Shown: one piece after another, positions 18,333 through 27,014 of the stretch
Numbering within the stretch: the stretch's first letter is position 1
How the letters are laid out: the number at the start of each line of letters is the position of its first letter
Assembly: GCA_021323865.1 (NCBI GenBank)
Contig: JAJPKF010000011.1
Span: 1 to 57,979 of the forward strand
Direction: 5' to 3'
Source of the DNA: Pseudomonadota bacterium
GTDB lineage: Bacteria > Chloroflexota > UBA5177 > JAJPKF01
Length of the DNA: 57,979 bases
Position numbers and translations under genes: made by a program
Notes under the pieces: generated by a model
Told to the model about the DNA's origin: nothing
What the model saw: only the letters and a program-made list of their open reading frames with translations
Database searches by the model: none

Positions 18333-18455
18333 GGGGCGAGTTTCCTGCCCTGCACAACCGTCAAGCAACTCCCGCATGACGGGCGGAACGGGGCGCGTCG
18401 TGACATACTCTAGGGAGTTGTCGCGACTTCATCGACCCCACCCGAGAGGTTTGAC

Positions 18456-20621
18456 ACGAACAGCAAGGTAGGCGTCCCGGCATTCAAGCTGATCCTCATC
18501 AGCTTCCTGAGTCTCTACTTCGAGCTGACCCTGATTCGGTGGCTGCCGGTCGAGATCCGGCTGCTGGCGTATTTCACCAACTTCGTGCTCATCGCGGCCC
18601 TCCTTGGTCTGGGCGTGGGCATGCTCCTCGCGTCGCGCAAGGCATGGCTGGCGCTCTACTTCCCGGCGGGGTTGCTGGTGCTCACGGCCATCACCCTGTT
18701 CCTCGGCCGCCAGAACATCGCGCTACCCATCGTTCTGAGTGGGCAGTACGTCTGGGGCAATCATCAGGGGCTCTTGACGGGCGGCATCCTCGGCTACTTC
18801 GTTCTCGTGGCCTTCTTCGTGGTCATGGTGGGCGTCTTTCTGCTCATCGGCCAGGAGGTTGGCCGGGCCCTGACTGCCTTCAAGCCGCTGGCTGCCTACT
18901 CGCAGAACATCCTGGGCAGCCTCGTGGGCGTGCTGGCGTTCGCCCTGCTCAACTGGCTGGACACGCCACCCACGGTGTGGTTCGGCTTCGGCATGGGCGC
19001 TTTCGCCGTCTACATGGCCTTGGCGTGCGGCGCCCGGCCACGGCTCCTCCTCACCTTGGTGCCATTGGTGGGTGTGTTTGGGCTGCTGGTGGCGGACGCG
19101 CTGTCCACGCCGGCCGGGGTCAAGACCTACTGGTCGCCGTACTACAAGGTTCAAGTCTCGCCCATGGTGATGGATCACCAGAGGGTCGGCTATGGAATCA
19201 CCGTGAATAAGGACGCGCTGCAGTTCGCCCTGAACCTCAGTGGCAAGTTCAACTATATCCCGCGTATGCGCGCCGAGCAGCATCAGTACAATCTGCCCTA
19301 CAGGTTCGTTCACCCGAAGCGTGTGTTGGTGTTGGGTGCGGGGTCGGGGAACGACGTAGCGGCGGCGATCCGCAATGCTCCGAACGCGCGAATCGACGCC
19401 GTCGAGATCGACCCGGTCGTGGCACAGATCGGCCGTCAGCTGCACCCCGAGCATCCGTACAGCAACCCGCATGTCCACCTGTACGTCACCGATGCGCGGT
19501 CCTTCCTCCAGCAGAACCACAAGAAATACAACCTGATCGTCTTCGGCAAGCTGGACTCACATCGCGTCTTCTCCCACATGTCCAGCGTCCGCATGGACAA
19601 CTACGTCTATACGCTGCAGGACTTCCAAAACGTGCGCAAGCACCTTGCGCCCGGGGGCATCGTCGCCCTTGGCTTTGTCATGCACGAAAAGTGGATTGCC
19701 GACCGGCTCTACACCATGCTGGACAAGGTCTTCGGACATCCGCCGTTGGTCTACGAGACCAACCAGCTGGCCTATGACACGATCTTCTACATCGGCAACA
19801 GGCCACTGAGTCCGCCGCCGGGCGAGCCGGTGCTCAATCACGCCAAAGTAGAGCGGGAGATTCTGGGCTACGGCACCTGGCACTACAACATGATGCAGGG
19901 CTTCCTGGATCCGCATATCCTTTCCACCCACAGCACCCTGCTGAGTGACGACTGGCCCTATCTCTACATGCGCAGCCGCACGATTACGCCGGACTATCTG
20001 ATCGTGTTGGTCTTGACCATCATCGTCTCCGTCCTACTCGTCTGGCTCACCGTGCCCCGCATCGATTTCCGCTCCTCGCGAAACTGGATATTCCTGCTGC
20101 TCGGCGCTGGCTTCGCACTTCAGGAGACCAAGGGCATCACCGATATCGCCTTGCTTTTTGGCTCAACCTGGATCACCAACATCATCGTCATCTCCTCCAT
20201 CCTGTTGGTCATCCTGCTGGCCAATCTCGCGGTGAGCCGCCTCAACATCCCCGTGCAGGTCGCCTATCTGGGGCTCTTCGCACTGCTGGTCCTCAACTTC
20301 CTGCTGCCGTTGAACGGCCTGCTTGCCTATCCCTTCTGGGCCCAGGTGCTGGGCTCGGGCTTCCGGGTCGCCGCCCCCATCTTCTTCTCCGGTATCATCT
20401 TCGCCTGGTGGTTTGCCCGCACCGACCGCACCAGCTCCGCCCTGGGGGCCAACCTCATGGGCGCCGTGGTGGGAGGGCTCTCCGAGTACAGCTCGCTGGC
20501 CCTGGGCCTCAACGATCTCTACCTCATCGCCATCGCCTTCTACGGACTGGCCTTTGTGCTGGGGCTCCGGCCCGAGCTCCGGACCGTGACCAGCCGGCAG
20601 CTGGTTCCCACCGAGGCGTAG
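18456..20621 (+). CDS. Membrane spermidine-synthase-like protein (PABS domain) with non-standard start
   Basis: About 721 residues. An N-terminal block of ~6 membrane segments is followed by a soluble methyltransferase-like polyamine-synthase domain with RVLVLGAGSGNDVAAAI, VEIDPVVAQIG and YVTDARSFL, then a C-terminal membrane block. The first ATG/GTG/TTG in frame is GTG 18585, but the open frame upstream encodes a typical first helix (FKLILISFLSLYFELTLIRW), which homologues share. The frame is open back to 18414 with no ATG, GTG or TTG. ACG at 18456, six bases after GAGAGG, is my best start. Polyamine synthesis is not proven for such fused proteins. The usual catalytic Asp region reads VFGKLDSH. 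Confidence 0.82.
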   Translation, partial: TNSKVGVPAFKLILISFLSLYFELTLIRWLPVEIRLLAYFTNFVLIAALLGLGVGMLLASRKAWLALYFPAGLLVLTAITLFLGRQNIALPIVLSGQYVWGNHQGLLTGGILGYFVLVAFFVVMVGVFLLIGQEVGRALTAFKPLAAYSQNILGSLVGVLAFALLNWLDTPPTVWFGFGMGAFAVYMALACGARPRLLLTLVPLVGVFGLLVADALSTPAGVKTYWSPYYKVQVSPMVMDHQRVGYGITVNKDALQFALNLSGKFNYIPRMRAEQHQYNLPYRFVHPKRVLVLGAGSGNDVAAAIRNAPNARIDAVEIDPVVAQIGRQLHPEHPYSNPHVHLYVTDARSFLQQNHKKYNLIVFGKLDSHRVFSHMSSVRMDNYVYTLQDFQNVRKHLAPGGIVALGFVMHEKWIADRLYTMLDKVFGHPPLVYETNQLAYDTIFYIGNRPLSPPPGEPVLNHAKVEREILGYGTWHYNMMQGFLDPHILSTHSTLLSDDWPYLYMRSRTITPDYLIVLVLTIIVSVLLVWLTVPRIDFRSSRNWIFLLLGAGFALQETKGITDIALLFGSTWITNIIVISSILLVILLANLAVSRLNIPVQVAYLGLFALLVLNFLLPLNGLLAYPFWAQVLGSGFRVAAPIFFSGIIFAWWFARTDRTSSALGANLMGAVVGGLSEYSSLALGLNDLYLIAIAFYGLAFVLGLRPELRTVTSRQLVPTEA

Positions 20622-20641
20622 TCCCGGGTCAGGGACCGATC

Positions 20642-21328
20642 GTGGAGATCGCGGTGTTGGGCACGGGCGTCGTAGGCCGGACGCTGACCGAGGGTCTGGC
20701 AAGCTCCGGTCATCACGTCGTGATCGGCACGCGGGACGTTGGCGAGACCATGGCACGGAGCGAACCGGGGCCGATGGGCCAGGAGCCATTTTCCCAATGG
20801 CGCTTCCGCAACCCGGGGATCGATCTGACCACTTACTCGCAGGCTGCCCGGCGCTCTGAGCTGGCCGTGAACGCCACCGCCGGCACCGGATCGCTGGCGG
20901 CCCTCAGTGAGGCAGGTCCGGAGCACCTGGCGGGCAAAGTGCTGGTCGACGTGGCCAATCCTCTTGACTTCTCTCAGGGCATGCCGCCACTGCTCTCCGT
21001 CGTGAATGTGGACAGCCTGGCCGAGCAGATCCAGCGGGCTCTTCCGGAAACCTCGGTGGTCAAGGCGCTCAACATGGTGAACCACCAGGTCATGGTCAAT
21101 CCGTCACGCGTCCCGGGCCGTCACGACACCTTCATTGCAGGCAACGACGACCAGGCCAAGGAGACGGTCAGAGCTCTGCTGCGCGGGCTGGGATGGAAGG
21201 CGAAGAGCATCATCGACCTGGGCGGCATCCGGGCCGCTCGGGGCATGGAGATGTATCTGCCTTTATGGCTGACCATGCTGGGTCAGTTCGGAACACCGGA
21301 CTTCAACATCCGGATCGTCCGCGGCTGA
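20642..21328 (+). CDS. NADPH-dependent F420 reductase-like NAD(P)-binding protein
   Basis: 228 residues from GTG 20642. Its Rossmann motif begins at residue 2 (VEIAVLGTGVVGRTLTEGL), so a longer upstream start is unlikely. The segment VIGTRDVGETMA matches an NADP-binding loop, and VLVDVANPLDF and VKALNMVNHQVM are typical of the F420_oxidored/NADP oxidoreductase domain. Members reduce F420 with NADPH or handle other substrates, and F420 use is not proven here. The gene is 20 bases after the polyamine-synthase-like gene, so the two may share a transcript. Confidence 0.85.
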   Translation: MEIAVLGTGVVGRTLTEGLASSGHHVVIGTRDVGETMARSEPGPMGQEPFSQWRFRNPGIDLTTYSQAARRSELAVNATAGTGSLAALSEAGPEHLAGKVLVDVANPLDFSQGMPPLLSVVNVDSLAEQIQRALPETSVVKALNMVNHQVMVNPSRVPGRHDTFIAGNDDQAKETVRALLRGLGWKAKSIIDLGGIRAARGMEMYLPLWLTMLGQFGTPDFNIRIVRG

Positions 21329-21493
21329 GGCGTCCTCTGGGAGGAGGGTCCGCGGCGACGAGGCCATCGGTGGTGTTGAGGGGCCGGCGACTGGGGCTCT
21401 CGACATTGCACACCCGGCTCTCCCGGCCGAAGGTATGGCGAAGCAGGCGAGCACCGCGCATTCAGCAGCTATATTGAACCGCCCTCGACACAT

Positions 21494-21580
21494 GCCGGCG
21501 TGGCGGAACAGGCAGACGCAGGGGACTTAAAATCCGCTGACCGTAAGGTCGTGCAGGTTCGAATCCTGTCGCCGGCACCA
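21494..21580 (+). tRNA. tRNA-Leu (anticodon UAA)
   Basis: 87 bases with encoded CCA. Acceptor stem GCCGGCG/CGCCGGC is perfect. The anticodon loop CTTAAAA gives anticodon TAA. The anticodon stem reads GGGGA against TCCGC, leaving one G-G mismatch. The variable arm (TGACCGTAAGGTCG) and T arm (GCAGGTTCGAATCCTGT) are regular. A -10-like TATATT lies at 21470-21475, ~18 bases upstream of the mature 5' end. Confidence 0.93.
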
Positions 21581-21703
21581 GCGACTTGGGCGGGCGTTGG
21601 TCTCGGGCACTGCCTCAAGAGGAGCGGGTGTGACAAGCCTCGTCGACACGATCTCAGTCACCTCGGCGAGAAGGTCCGGCGGCATACGTTCCCAGCGCGG
21701 CAC

Positions 21704-23599
21704 ATGACCAGACGCTACGACAGCTCCACCGTGCCGCTACAGGGTGGGTACGTCGCCAAACTGTGTCCGGTTCGGGCGCAGAACGACGTCCTGACGCCGG
21801 CCGAGCCCCTGCCCACGCCACCGTTTCTGGAGCGGCTCTTCCACGGCGGAAGGGAATTCGAGGACCAGATCCTGGCCGATCTGACGGCCGAGGCGCCGGC
21901 AGTCACCAGGGTGGAGGGCCACGGTGAGGAGCTGGAGGCCGCGACTCGGGCAGCCATGGAGGCAGGCGCGTCGATTATCGTGAACGGCCGCCTGCCCCAC
22001 GACGTTGCCGGCCGGCGCGTCGGCCGGCCCGACATTCTGGTGACCGACGGCCGGGGCGGATACCGACCGGTGGACGTGAAGTACCACCTCGCCACCAATC
22101 CGGAACCGCCCACCAGGTACGGATTCCCGGCCATACTCTCCTCGCTGTCAGCACCGTCGTTCGAGGCGGCCGAGACCGCCCCCGACCTCTCGGCTCGGAA
22201 GAACGAGGGTGACCTGCTGCAGCTCGCGCACTACCAGCGCATGCTGGAGGCCGTGGGCCTCAACAGCGAGGACGGGTGCTGGGGCGGCATCATCGGGGTT
22301 GACCGCCTGGTGGTTTGGTACGACCTCAACTCCCCGGTCTGGCGTACGCCGTCCATCTCCGAGGGGAGCAAGCTTCGCTCGACCATGGAGCGCTACGACT
22401 TCGAGTTCGACTTCCGGCTCGACGTGATCGCCGTGGCCGAGGAGCACCGGCAGGACCCGAGGCGGCCACTCCTTGTTCTGCCCGTCAAGATCGGCGAGTG
22501 TTCCAGCTGTCCGTGGTGGGACTACTGCCGTCCGCAGCTGGAGGCGGGATGGGGCGATGTCTCTCTGCTTCCCCGTGTCGGCTACGCCGAGTGGCGGGTG
22601 CACCGCAATCACGGCGTGACCAATCGGGCCGAGCTGGCCTCGCTTGACTCCCGTACGGCCCGGCTCGTGGCCACGGGCGTTGACGTCAAAGGGCTCGCCG
22701 TTCGTCTCTCGGGCGTGGCCGAACATACGCGGCTGGATGCTTTCGGTAATGAGGTGCTCGCTCCCGCCCGCGTTGCCGCCCTGGAAGTCGAGCATGTCAC
22801 GACTGTGGGCGAACTCCGAGGCCTCGACTGGAGAACGGCTGCCTACTCAGACGAACCCATGGGCTCGCTACCCCGCCAGATCGATCTGGCCAGGGCGGCC
22901 CTGGGACCTTCGCCGGTCTACCGTCTGCGCGGGGTGGCTCGCGCCGTCGCTCCGGGAGCGGATGTGGAGGTCGATGTGGACATGGAGAACGTCGAGACCG
23001 GCTGCTATCTTTGGGGCGCCCTGCTCTCAGACCACTCGGGCATGAACCGACCCGGCCCGGAGTACCGAGCCTTCGCCACCTGGGAGCCGATGACTCCCGA
23101 GGTCGAGACCGCCAACTCGCTGGCATTCTGGCGTTGGCTGATGCGGGTCCGACGGGCAGCCTTCGACCGGGGTCTGACATTCCGCGCCTATTGTTACAAC
23201 GCCAATGCCGAGAACCAGTATCTGCGCCGGATGGGCCTGGCCGCCGGGTTTGAGGAAGATTTGGAGGGTTTCATCGCCTCCGATCAGTGGGTGGATCTTC
23301 TCCGAATTTGGGATGCTCAGCTCATTACGGGAAGATCGAGCGGCCTCAAGTTGGTTGCTCCCGTGGCCGGGCATCGCTGGGAGATCGAGGACCCAAGCGG
23401 CAAGGAATCGATGCTGCGCTATGACGTGGCAGTCGGCCTGGGGCCCGAAGCCCTAGCCGCGCGCGAATGGCTCCTCGCGTACAACCGCGGAGACGTCGAG
23501 GCGACCCGCCAGATCCGGGAATGGCTTGACGAGGAGGGCGGGCGCATCCCCTCCATCGAGTCGCTTGATCCGTGGCCCGTGCCGCCGGCCATTGTGTGA
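21704..23599 (+). CDS. TM0106-family RecB-like nuclease with C-terminal RNase H-like domain
   Basis: 631 residues from ATG 21704 (MTRRYDSSTVPLQGGYVAKL); the open frame further upstream runs through the tRNA and is not used. An N-terminal PD-(D/E)xK nuclease core shows GRPDILVTDGRGGYRPVDVKYH-like residues (Asp, then VDVKY). A Cys cluster (CSSCPWWDYC) suggests an iron-sulfur or zinc site, as in RecB/Cas4-like nucleases. The C-terminal third (VDVDMENVETGCYLWGALLS) resembles the RNase H-like domain of this family. It probably acts on DNA or RNA ends; no helicase partner is adjacent. Its exact role is unknown. Confidence 0.85.
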   Translation: MTRRYDSSTVPLQGGYVAKLCPVRAQNDVLTPAEPLPTPPFLERLFHGGREFEDQILADLTAEAPAVTRVEGHGEELEAATRAAMEAGASIIVNGRLPHDVAGRRVGRPDILVTDGRGGYRPVDVKYHLATNPEPPTRYGFPAILSSLSAPSFEAAETAPDLSARKNEGDLLQLAHYQRMLEAVGLNSEDGCWGGIIGVDRLVVWYDLNSPVWRTPSISEGSKLRSTMERYDFEFDFRLDVIAVAEEHRQDPRRPLLVLPVKIGECSSCPWWDYCRPQLEAGWGDVSLLPRVGYAEWRVHRNHGVTNRAELASLDSRTARLVATGVDVKGLAVRLSGVAEHTRLDAFGNEVLAPARVAALEVEHVTTVGELRGLDWRTAAYSDEPMGSLPRQIDLARAALGPSPVYRLRGVARAVAPGADVEVDVDMENVETGCYLWGALLSDHSGMNRPGPEYRAFATWEPMTPEVETANSLAFWRWLMRVRRAAFDRGLTFRAYCYNANAENQYLRRMGLAAGFEEDLEGFIASDQWVDLLRIWDAQLITGRSSGLKLVAPVAGHRWEIEDPSGKESMLRYDVAVGLGPEALAAREWLLAYNRGDVEATRQIREWLDEEGGRIPSIESLDPWPVPPAIV

Positions 23600-23627
23600 G
23601 CCGCCTGGAAACGGGGACCATCTCCCT

Positions 23628-24605
23628 CTAGGCGATTTCGGCCACAGCCTCCTCAGGAACGACCTCGATTCGGCGCGGCCTGGGATGTATCAGGGTCACG
23701 GCCACCGCGGACACCACGGCGGTTCCGCCGAGAAGAACCCCCAGGCTGAGAGACTGGTCGCCCATGAGGGTGCCGAGGACCACGGCGACCACCGGATTGA
23801 TGTAGGCGTACGTGGCGACGGTGCTCGTGGGCAACGTCTTGAGCGCATAGGTATAGGCGCTGAAGCCAAGTAGTGCGCCCGGGCCGATGAGCCACAGCCA
23901 GCCCAGGACAGAGGCCTGCGTCACCGCGGCCAGGTGCAGGCTACCCAGCTCTCCCGTGGCGAGTCCGACGAGCAGCATGAGCGCCCCACCGATGCCCATC
24001 TCCAGGCCGGTGGTGATGAGTGGGTTTCGAGGCAGCTCGGCGACAGTGAGGTAGACGGAGCCGGTTGCCCAGAAGAACGCGCCCAGAAACACGGCGCCCG
24101 CGGCCATATAGTTGACGGCGGTCCCGGGTGCGCCCACCAGCATGACGACGCCGGCAGATCCCAGGGCGATGGCGCCCACACTTCGAGCGGGGAGTCCGCG
24201 ACCTCGTACAACGGCCGTCTCCACGGTCATGACCAGTGGGACGGTGGCGACAAGCAGGGCGGCCACACCCGACTGGAGGTGCTGCTCCCCCACACTAACC
24301 AAGCCGTTCCCGCCCAACAGCATCGCGGAGCCGGCTATGCCTGCCGAGAGTACCTGCCGGAGTGTCACACCCTGGAGGCCTCGATAGCGGACGGCGACGA
24401 TGAGCAAGAGCAGCCCGCCGGCGATGCAGTAGCGACTGCCGCCCATCAGATAAGGCGGAATGGTCCTGACCGCGTATCGGATGCCGATGTAGGTAGAGCC
24501 CCACAGGAACCAGATCCCCACCAGGGCGATCCACGGAAGGAAACGCCCCACGAGCGGACGGGCTGTCGCGGGATGCCCGGTCAAGACCCTGATATTCGAG
24601 CTCAC
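23628..24605 (-). CDS. EamA (DMT superfamily) transporter
   Basis: 325 residues from GTG 24605, chosen because GCGAGGATT lies upstream at the right spacing. Ten membrane segments form two EamA repeats (~20-150 and ~175-310). The first repeat starts WFLWGSTYIGIRYAVRTIPP and the second includes LGWLWLIGPGALLGFSAYTYAL. Members export metabolites, often amino acids or drugs, but the substrate cannot be predicted. It is convergent with the nuclease gene, 28 bases away. Confidence 0.88.
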   Translation of the reverse strand: MSSNIRVLTGHPATARPLVGRFLPWIALVGIWFLWGSTYIGIRYAVRTIPPYLMGGSRYCIAGGLLLLIVAVRYRGLQGVTLRQVLSAGIAGSAMLLGGNGLVSVGEQHLQSGVAALLVATVPLVMTVETAVVRGRGLPARSVGAIALGSAGVVMLVGAPGTAVNYMAAGAVFLGAFFWATGSVYLTVAELPRNPLITTGLEMGIGGALMLLVGLATGELGSLHLAAVTQASVLGWLWLIGPGALLGFSAYTYALKTLPTSTVATYAYINPVVAVVLGTLMGDQSLSLGVLLGGTAVVSAVAVTLIHPRPRRIEVVPEEAVAEIA

Positions 24606-24814
24606 GTTCAATCCTCGCCCGGCCGCGATCACGCGGTGGTGACGGCCTTCACGGTATTGCCCCTCAGAGGGCTCATGAGATAAAACCCACATTCGGTTCC
24701 GGAGGTTGCAACCGAATGGGGCGGAAGGTCAGTTGGGGGCGAATACGGGCTCGAAGGATGGGCGCGGTCGCCGCAACTCCGAGTCGATGCGGATGCAGCA
24801 GCCGGCACTGATCC

Positions 24815-25663
24815 TCAGGTTATGCCCACTGGACCTCTCTCTATCGCAAGTGCCGTCAACATGCCGAAATACACGAGCACCTCGTAGGCGAGCACCTCGA
24901 GACGGAGTCGCGTCGACTGTAGAGCGCCACCCAGAATGGCAATGGAGCGCAGACCATCCTGGGCGGCCTCATCCACCCAGGCGGGGTCCGCCCCGAGCAG
25001 CCGTTCCAGATTGCCCGACCGAACAGTCTCCTCGATGAAACGATCGAAGTGTGCGGCAATCGGCTTCTGTCCGTATGGGCCTTCGGCGCTGTGAACGTGG
25101 GACAGATCCGAGCTGGCCACGACGGCGATCCGGTGGCCCGATGTGCCGATGGCTCTGGCAAGCGCTTCCCCAAACCGCCATTCTTGTCGGAAGGGCAGCT
25201 GGGAGAAGGTCACCGGGATCAGGCTTCCCGTGTAACCGGCATTGAGCAGATACGAAAGCGGAGCGGTGATCGACCAATCCATGGGATACACCGGCTCGCT
25301 GGTGGCTCCATATATGAGCCCGAGCGCCGGGATGTCCGACACCGCCGCCTCGGTGAGGATGGCTTGACCCAGCTCGGGATCACCCGGGACCACCATTTCG
25401 TCACTACGCCACGGGTACCAGGTTCGCAGCTCACAGGCATTTCGGTAGCAGAGTGATACGGTGTTCGCATCCGCCGCTCGAAAGCCGTGGGGCGCGATTA
25501 GGATCACGGCCTCAGGGTCTCGTCGGACGATCTCGCGCGCCGCCAGCCGCATGGCCCGATCCGTCTCAGGCACCAGCCGAAGCCGCTCCTCGGGCATATC
25601 CGATACCACGCCATGCGGCGCGATCCAGCCGCCCACGATACTGCCCTCAGGCATTACCGCCAC
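24815..25663 (-). CDS. MEMO/LigB-type (class III extradiol dioxygenase fold) protein
   Basis: 282 residues. Metal-site motifs of the LigB fold are present: GGWIAPHGVV near the N-terminus, LIAPHGFR (~55) and VVASSDLSHVHS (~180). It therefore has the possible iron ligands of the extradiol-dioxygenase fold. Related proteins are DODA-like enzymes and the AmmeMemoRadiSam B protein (MEMO1-like). No AmmeMemoRadiSam A or radical SAM gene is adjacent, so its reaction is unclear. It runs divergent from the DUF1003 gene. Confidence 0.8.
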   Translation of the reverse strand: MAVMPEGSIVGGWIAPHGVVSDMPEERLRLVPETDRAMRLAAREIVRRDPEAVILIAPHGFRAADANTVSLCYRNACELRTWYPWRSDEMVVPGDPELGQAILTEAAVSDIPALGLIYGATSEPVYPMDWSITAPLSYLLNAGYTGSLIPVTFSQLPFRQEWRFGEALARAIGTSGHRIAVVASSDLSHVHSAEGPYGQKPIAAHFDRFIEETVRSGNLERLLGADPAWVDEAAQDGLRSIAILGGALQSTRLRLEVLAYEVLVYFGMLTALAIERGPVGIT

Positions 25664-25834
25664 CCAGGAATCTCCCTGAAAGCCACCGCGAGGCGGTCAT
25701 GTGGAGGCGCGACTGGGTGTCATGAAACGAGCTTGGGCCTTGACGTTTCACGATTTGATAGGTTTGCCTTGAGCGGCGGGCACGAGCGACTGGCTCGAGC
25801 CTCGATCCACCGTACGACCCATAAGGAGCAAGAC

Positions 25835-26428
25835 ATGTCAATCACCATCGATTCGGCGGCGCAGCACTTCCGGAACCTGCTGCCCAAGGAGCCTCCCCCG
25901 GGTCACAAGAGCGTCAATGAACTGCACGACGAGTCCCTGAGCTTCGGCCAGCGGATTGCCGATGGCGTGGCCCGAAACATGGGATCGTGGCGGTTCATTC
26001 TCATCCAGTCCAGCATTCTTACTCTGTGGATCCTCTTCAATGCCGCGGAGCTGATCTTTAAGCCCTGGGATCCCTATCCCTTCATCCTGCTGAACCTCAT
26101 GCTCAGCTTTCAGGCGGCGTACGCGGCACCATTCATCATGATGAGCCAGAACCGCCAGGCCGACAAGGACCGGCTGGCGGCCGAGCACGACTACTGCGTC
26201 AACATCCGTGCCGAGGCACGGGTGCGGGCGGTGTTGAATCATCTCCAATCGCAGGACGATCTGATGCTGGCGATTCTGCGGCAACTGGAAGACATTCACG
26301 GGATTGCACCAAACCCCCAACAGAGGCTTGCGGAGGAGCATCTGGCGGAGACGCGTCGGACCGAGGAGTCGTGGCTGGAGAACACGGTTCGACTGGAGGA
26401 AGAGAAGCTGGGTCTGCGCCAGGATTGA
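25835..26428 (+). CDS. DUF1003 membrane protein
   Basis: 197 residues from ATG 25835, preceded by AAGGAG at ideal spacing. Two membrane segments (~58-75 and ~80-105) form the DUF1003 core: FILIQSSILTLWILFNAAE and YPFILLNLMLSFQAAYAAPF. A charged cytoplasmic tail follows with NRQADKDRLAAEHDY, which is conserved in the family, and ends in a predicted helical Glu-rich region. DUF1003 proteins have no agreed function. It is convergent with the gene at 26447. Confidence 0.87.
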   Translation: MSITIDSAAQHFRNLLPKEPPPGHKSVNELHDESLSFGQRIADGVARNMGSWRFILIQSSILTLWILFNAAELIFKPWDPYPFILLNLMLSFQAAYAAPFIMMSQNRQADKDRLAAEHDYCVNIRAEARVRAVLNHLQSQDDLMLAILRQLEDIHGIAPNPQQRLAEEHLAETRRTEESWLENTVRLEEEKLGLRQD

Positions 26429-26446
26429 TGCCTTATGGCGCTGGGG

Positions 26447-26911
26447 TTACCTCCTCTGGGCGGCGCTGGTCAGGCTGTGCTCAATCAGCGGTCCGGCAAT
26501 GGCGCCCGTTACGTCCCGGCCGCCCTTTAGGTTGGCGACGATACAGGTAGGAGTGAAGATGAATCCCCAAGGGATGCCCCACCAGCCCAGCAGCAGTGAT
26601 ATGAGGAGGTAGGGGAGGCCCTTCACGACGCGGCCCGTCCCAGCGGGCATGAAAGTGATGGGAGACGCGCGACGGAGCGTGATCACGATCAAGGAGATCG
26701 CATAGGGAAAGACCACAAACCGACCGCCGTTCTGGATTGCGGACCGAAGCTGGCCCACGGTCATACCGTCCACGCCCTCAATCCGCTTCACCGACTTGGA
26801 AGTGCCCACCTTCACTGCTCCGAGCAGGGCACGATAGGTCGTCTGCCAGGGAAGGTCAGGGTTGATGGGAATGCTTTCTTGGTCTGCTTGGGGTGGTGGC
26901 TCTGCGGCCAT
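26447..26911 (-). CDS. Hypothetical membrane protein
   Basis: 154 residues with two or three predicted membrane segments (FVVFPYAISLIVITLR at ~70, LLISLLLGWWGIPWGFIFTP at ~105). The N-terminal ~50 residues are charged and look cytoplasmic. No family name is known to me. The ATG at 26911 follows GAGGAGGAG, and a good candidate promoter lies 30 bases upstream (26941-26969). It sits convergent with the DUF1003 gene and divergent from the glycosylase gene. Confidence 0.65.
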   Translation of the reverse strand: MAAEPPPQADQESIPINPDLPWQTTYRALLGAVKVGTSKSVKRIEGVDGMTVGQLRSAIQNGGRFVVFPYAISLIVITLRRASPITFMPAGTGRVVKGLPYLLISLLLGWWGIPWGFIFTPTCIVANLKGGRDVTGAIAGPLIEHSLTSAAQRR

Positions 26912-26940
26912 CTCCTCCTCGTTGGGTCAGAGTCAATCGT

Positions 26941-26969
26941 AGTATACGGAACCGACCGCTCGATTTCGA
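26941..26969 (-). promoter_or_regulatory. Candidate promoter for the membrane protein at 26447-26911
   Basis: On the minus strand TCGAAA (26969-26964, 4/6 to consensus) is followed by a 17-base spacer and TATACT (26946-26941, 5/6). A transcript would start near 26934, giving a leader of ~23 bases that contains the GAGGAGGAG ribosome-binding site. Confidence 0.45.
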
Positions 26970-27014
26970 CGCCCGCACTCAGACGGCGGCGAAGATGAAG
27001 CTGGGGGTAACCTG

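Noticed and set aside
21500..21703. Upstream extension of the TM0106-family nuclease frame through the tRNA-Leu gene
   Set aside because: The frame is open, but the extension is a translation of the tRNA and adjacent sequence; homologues start near MTRRYDSSTVPLQGG.
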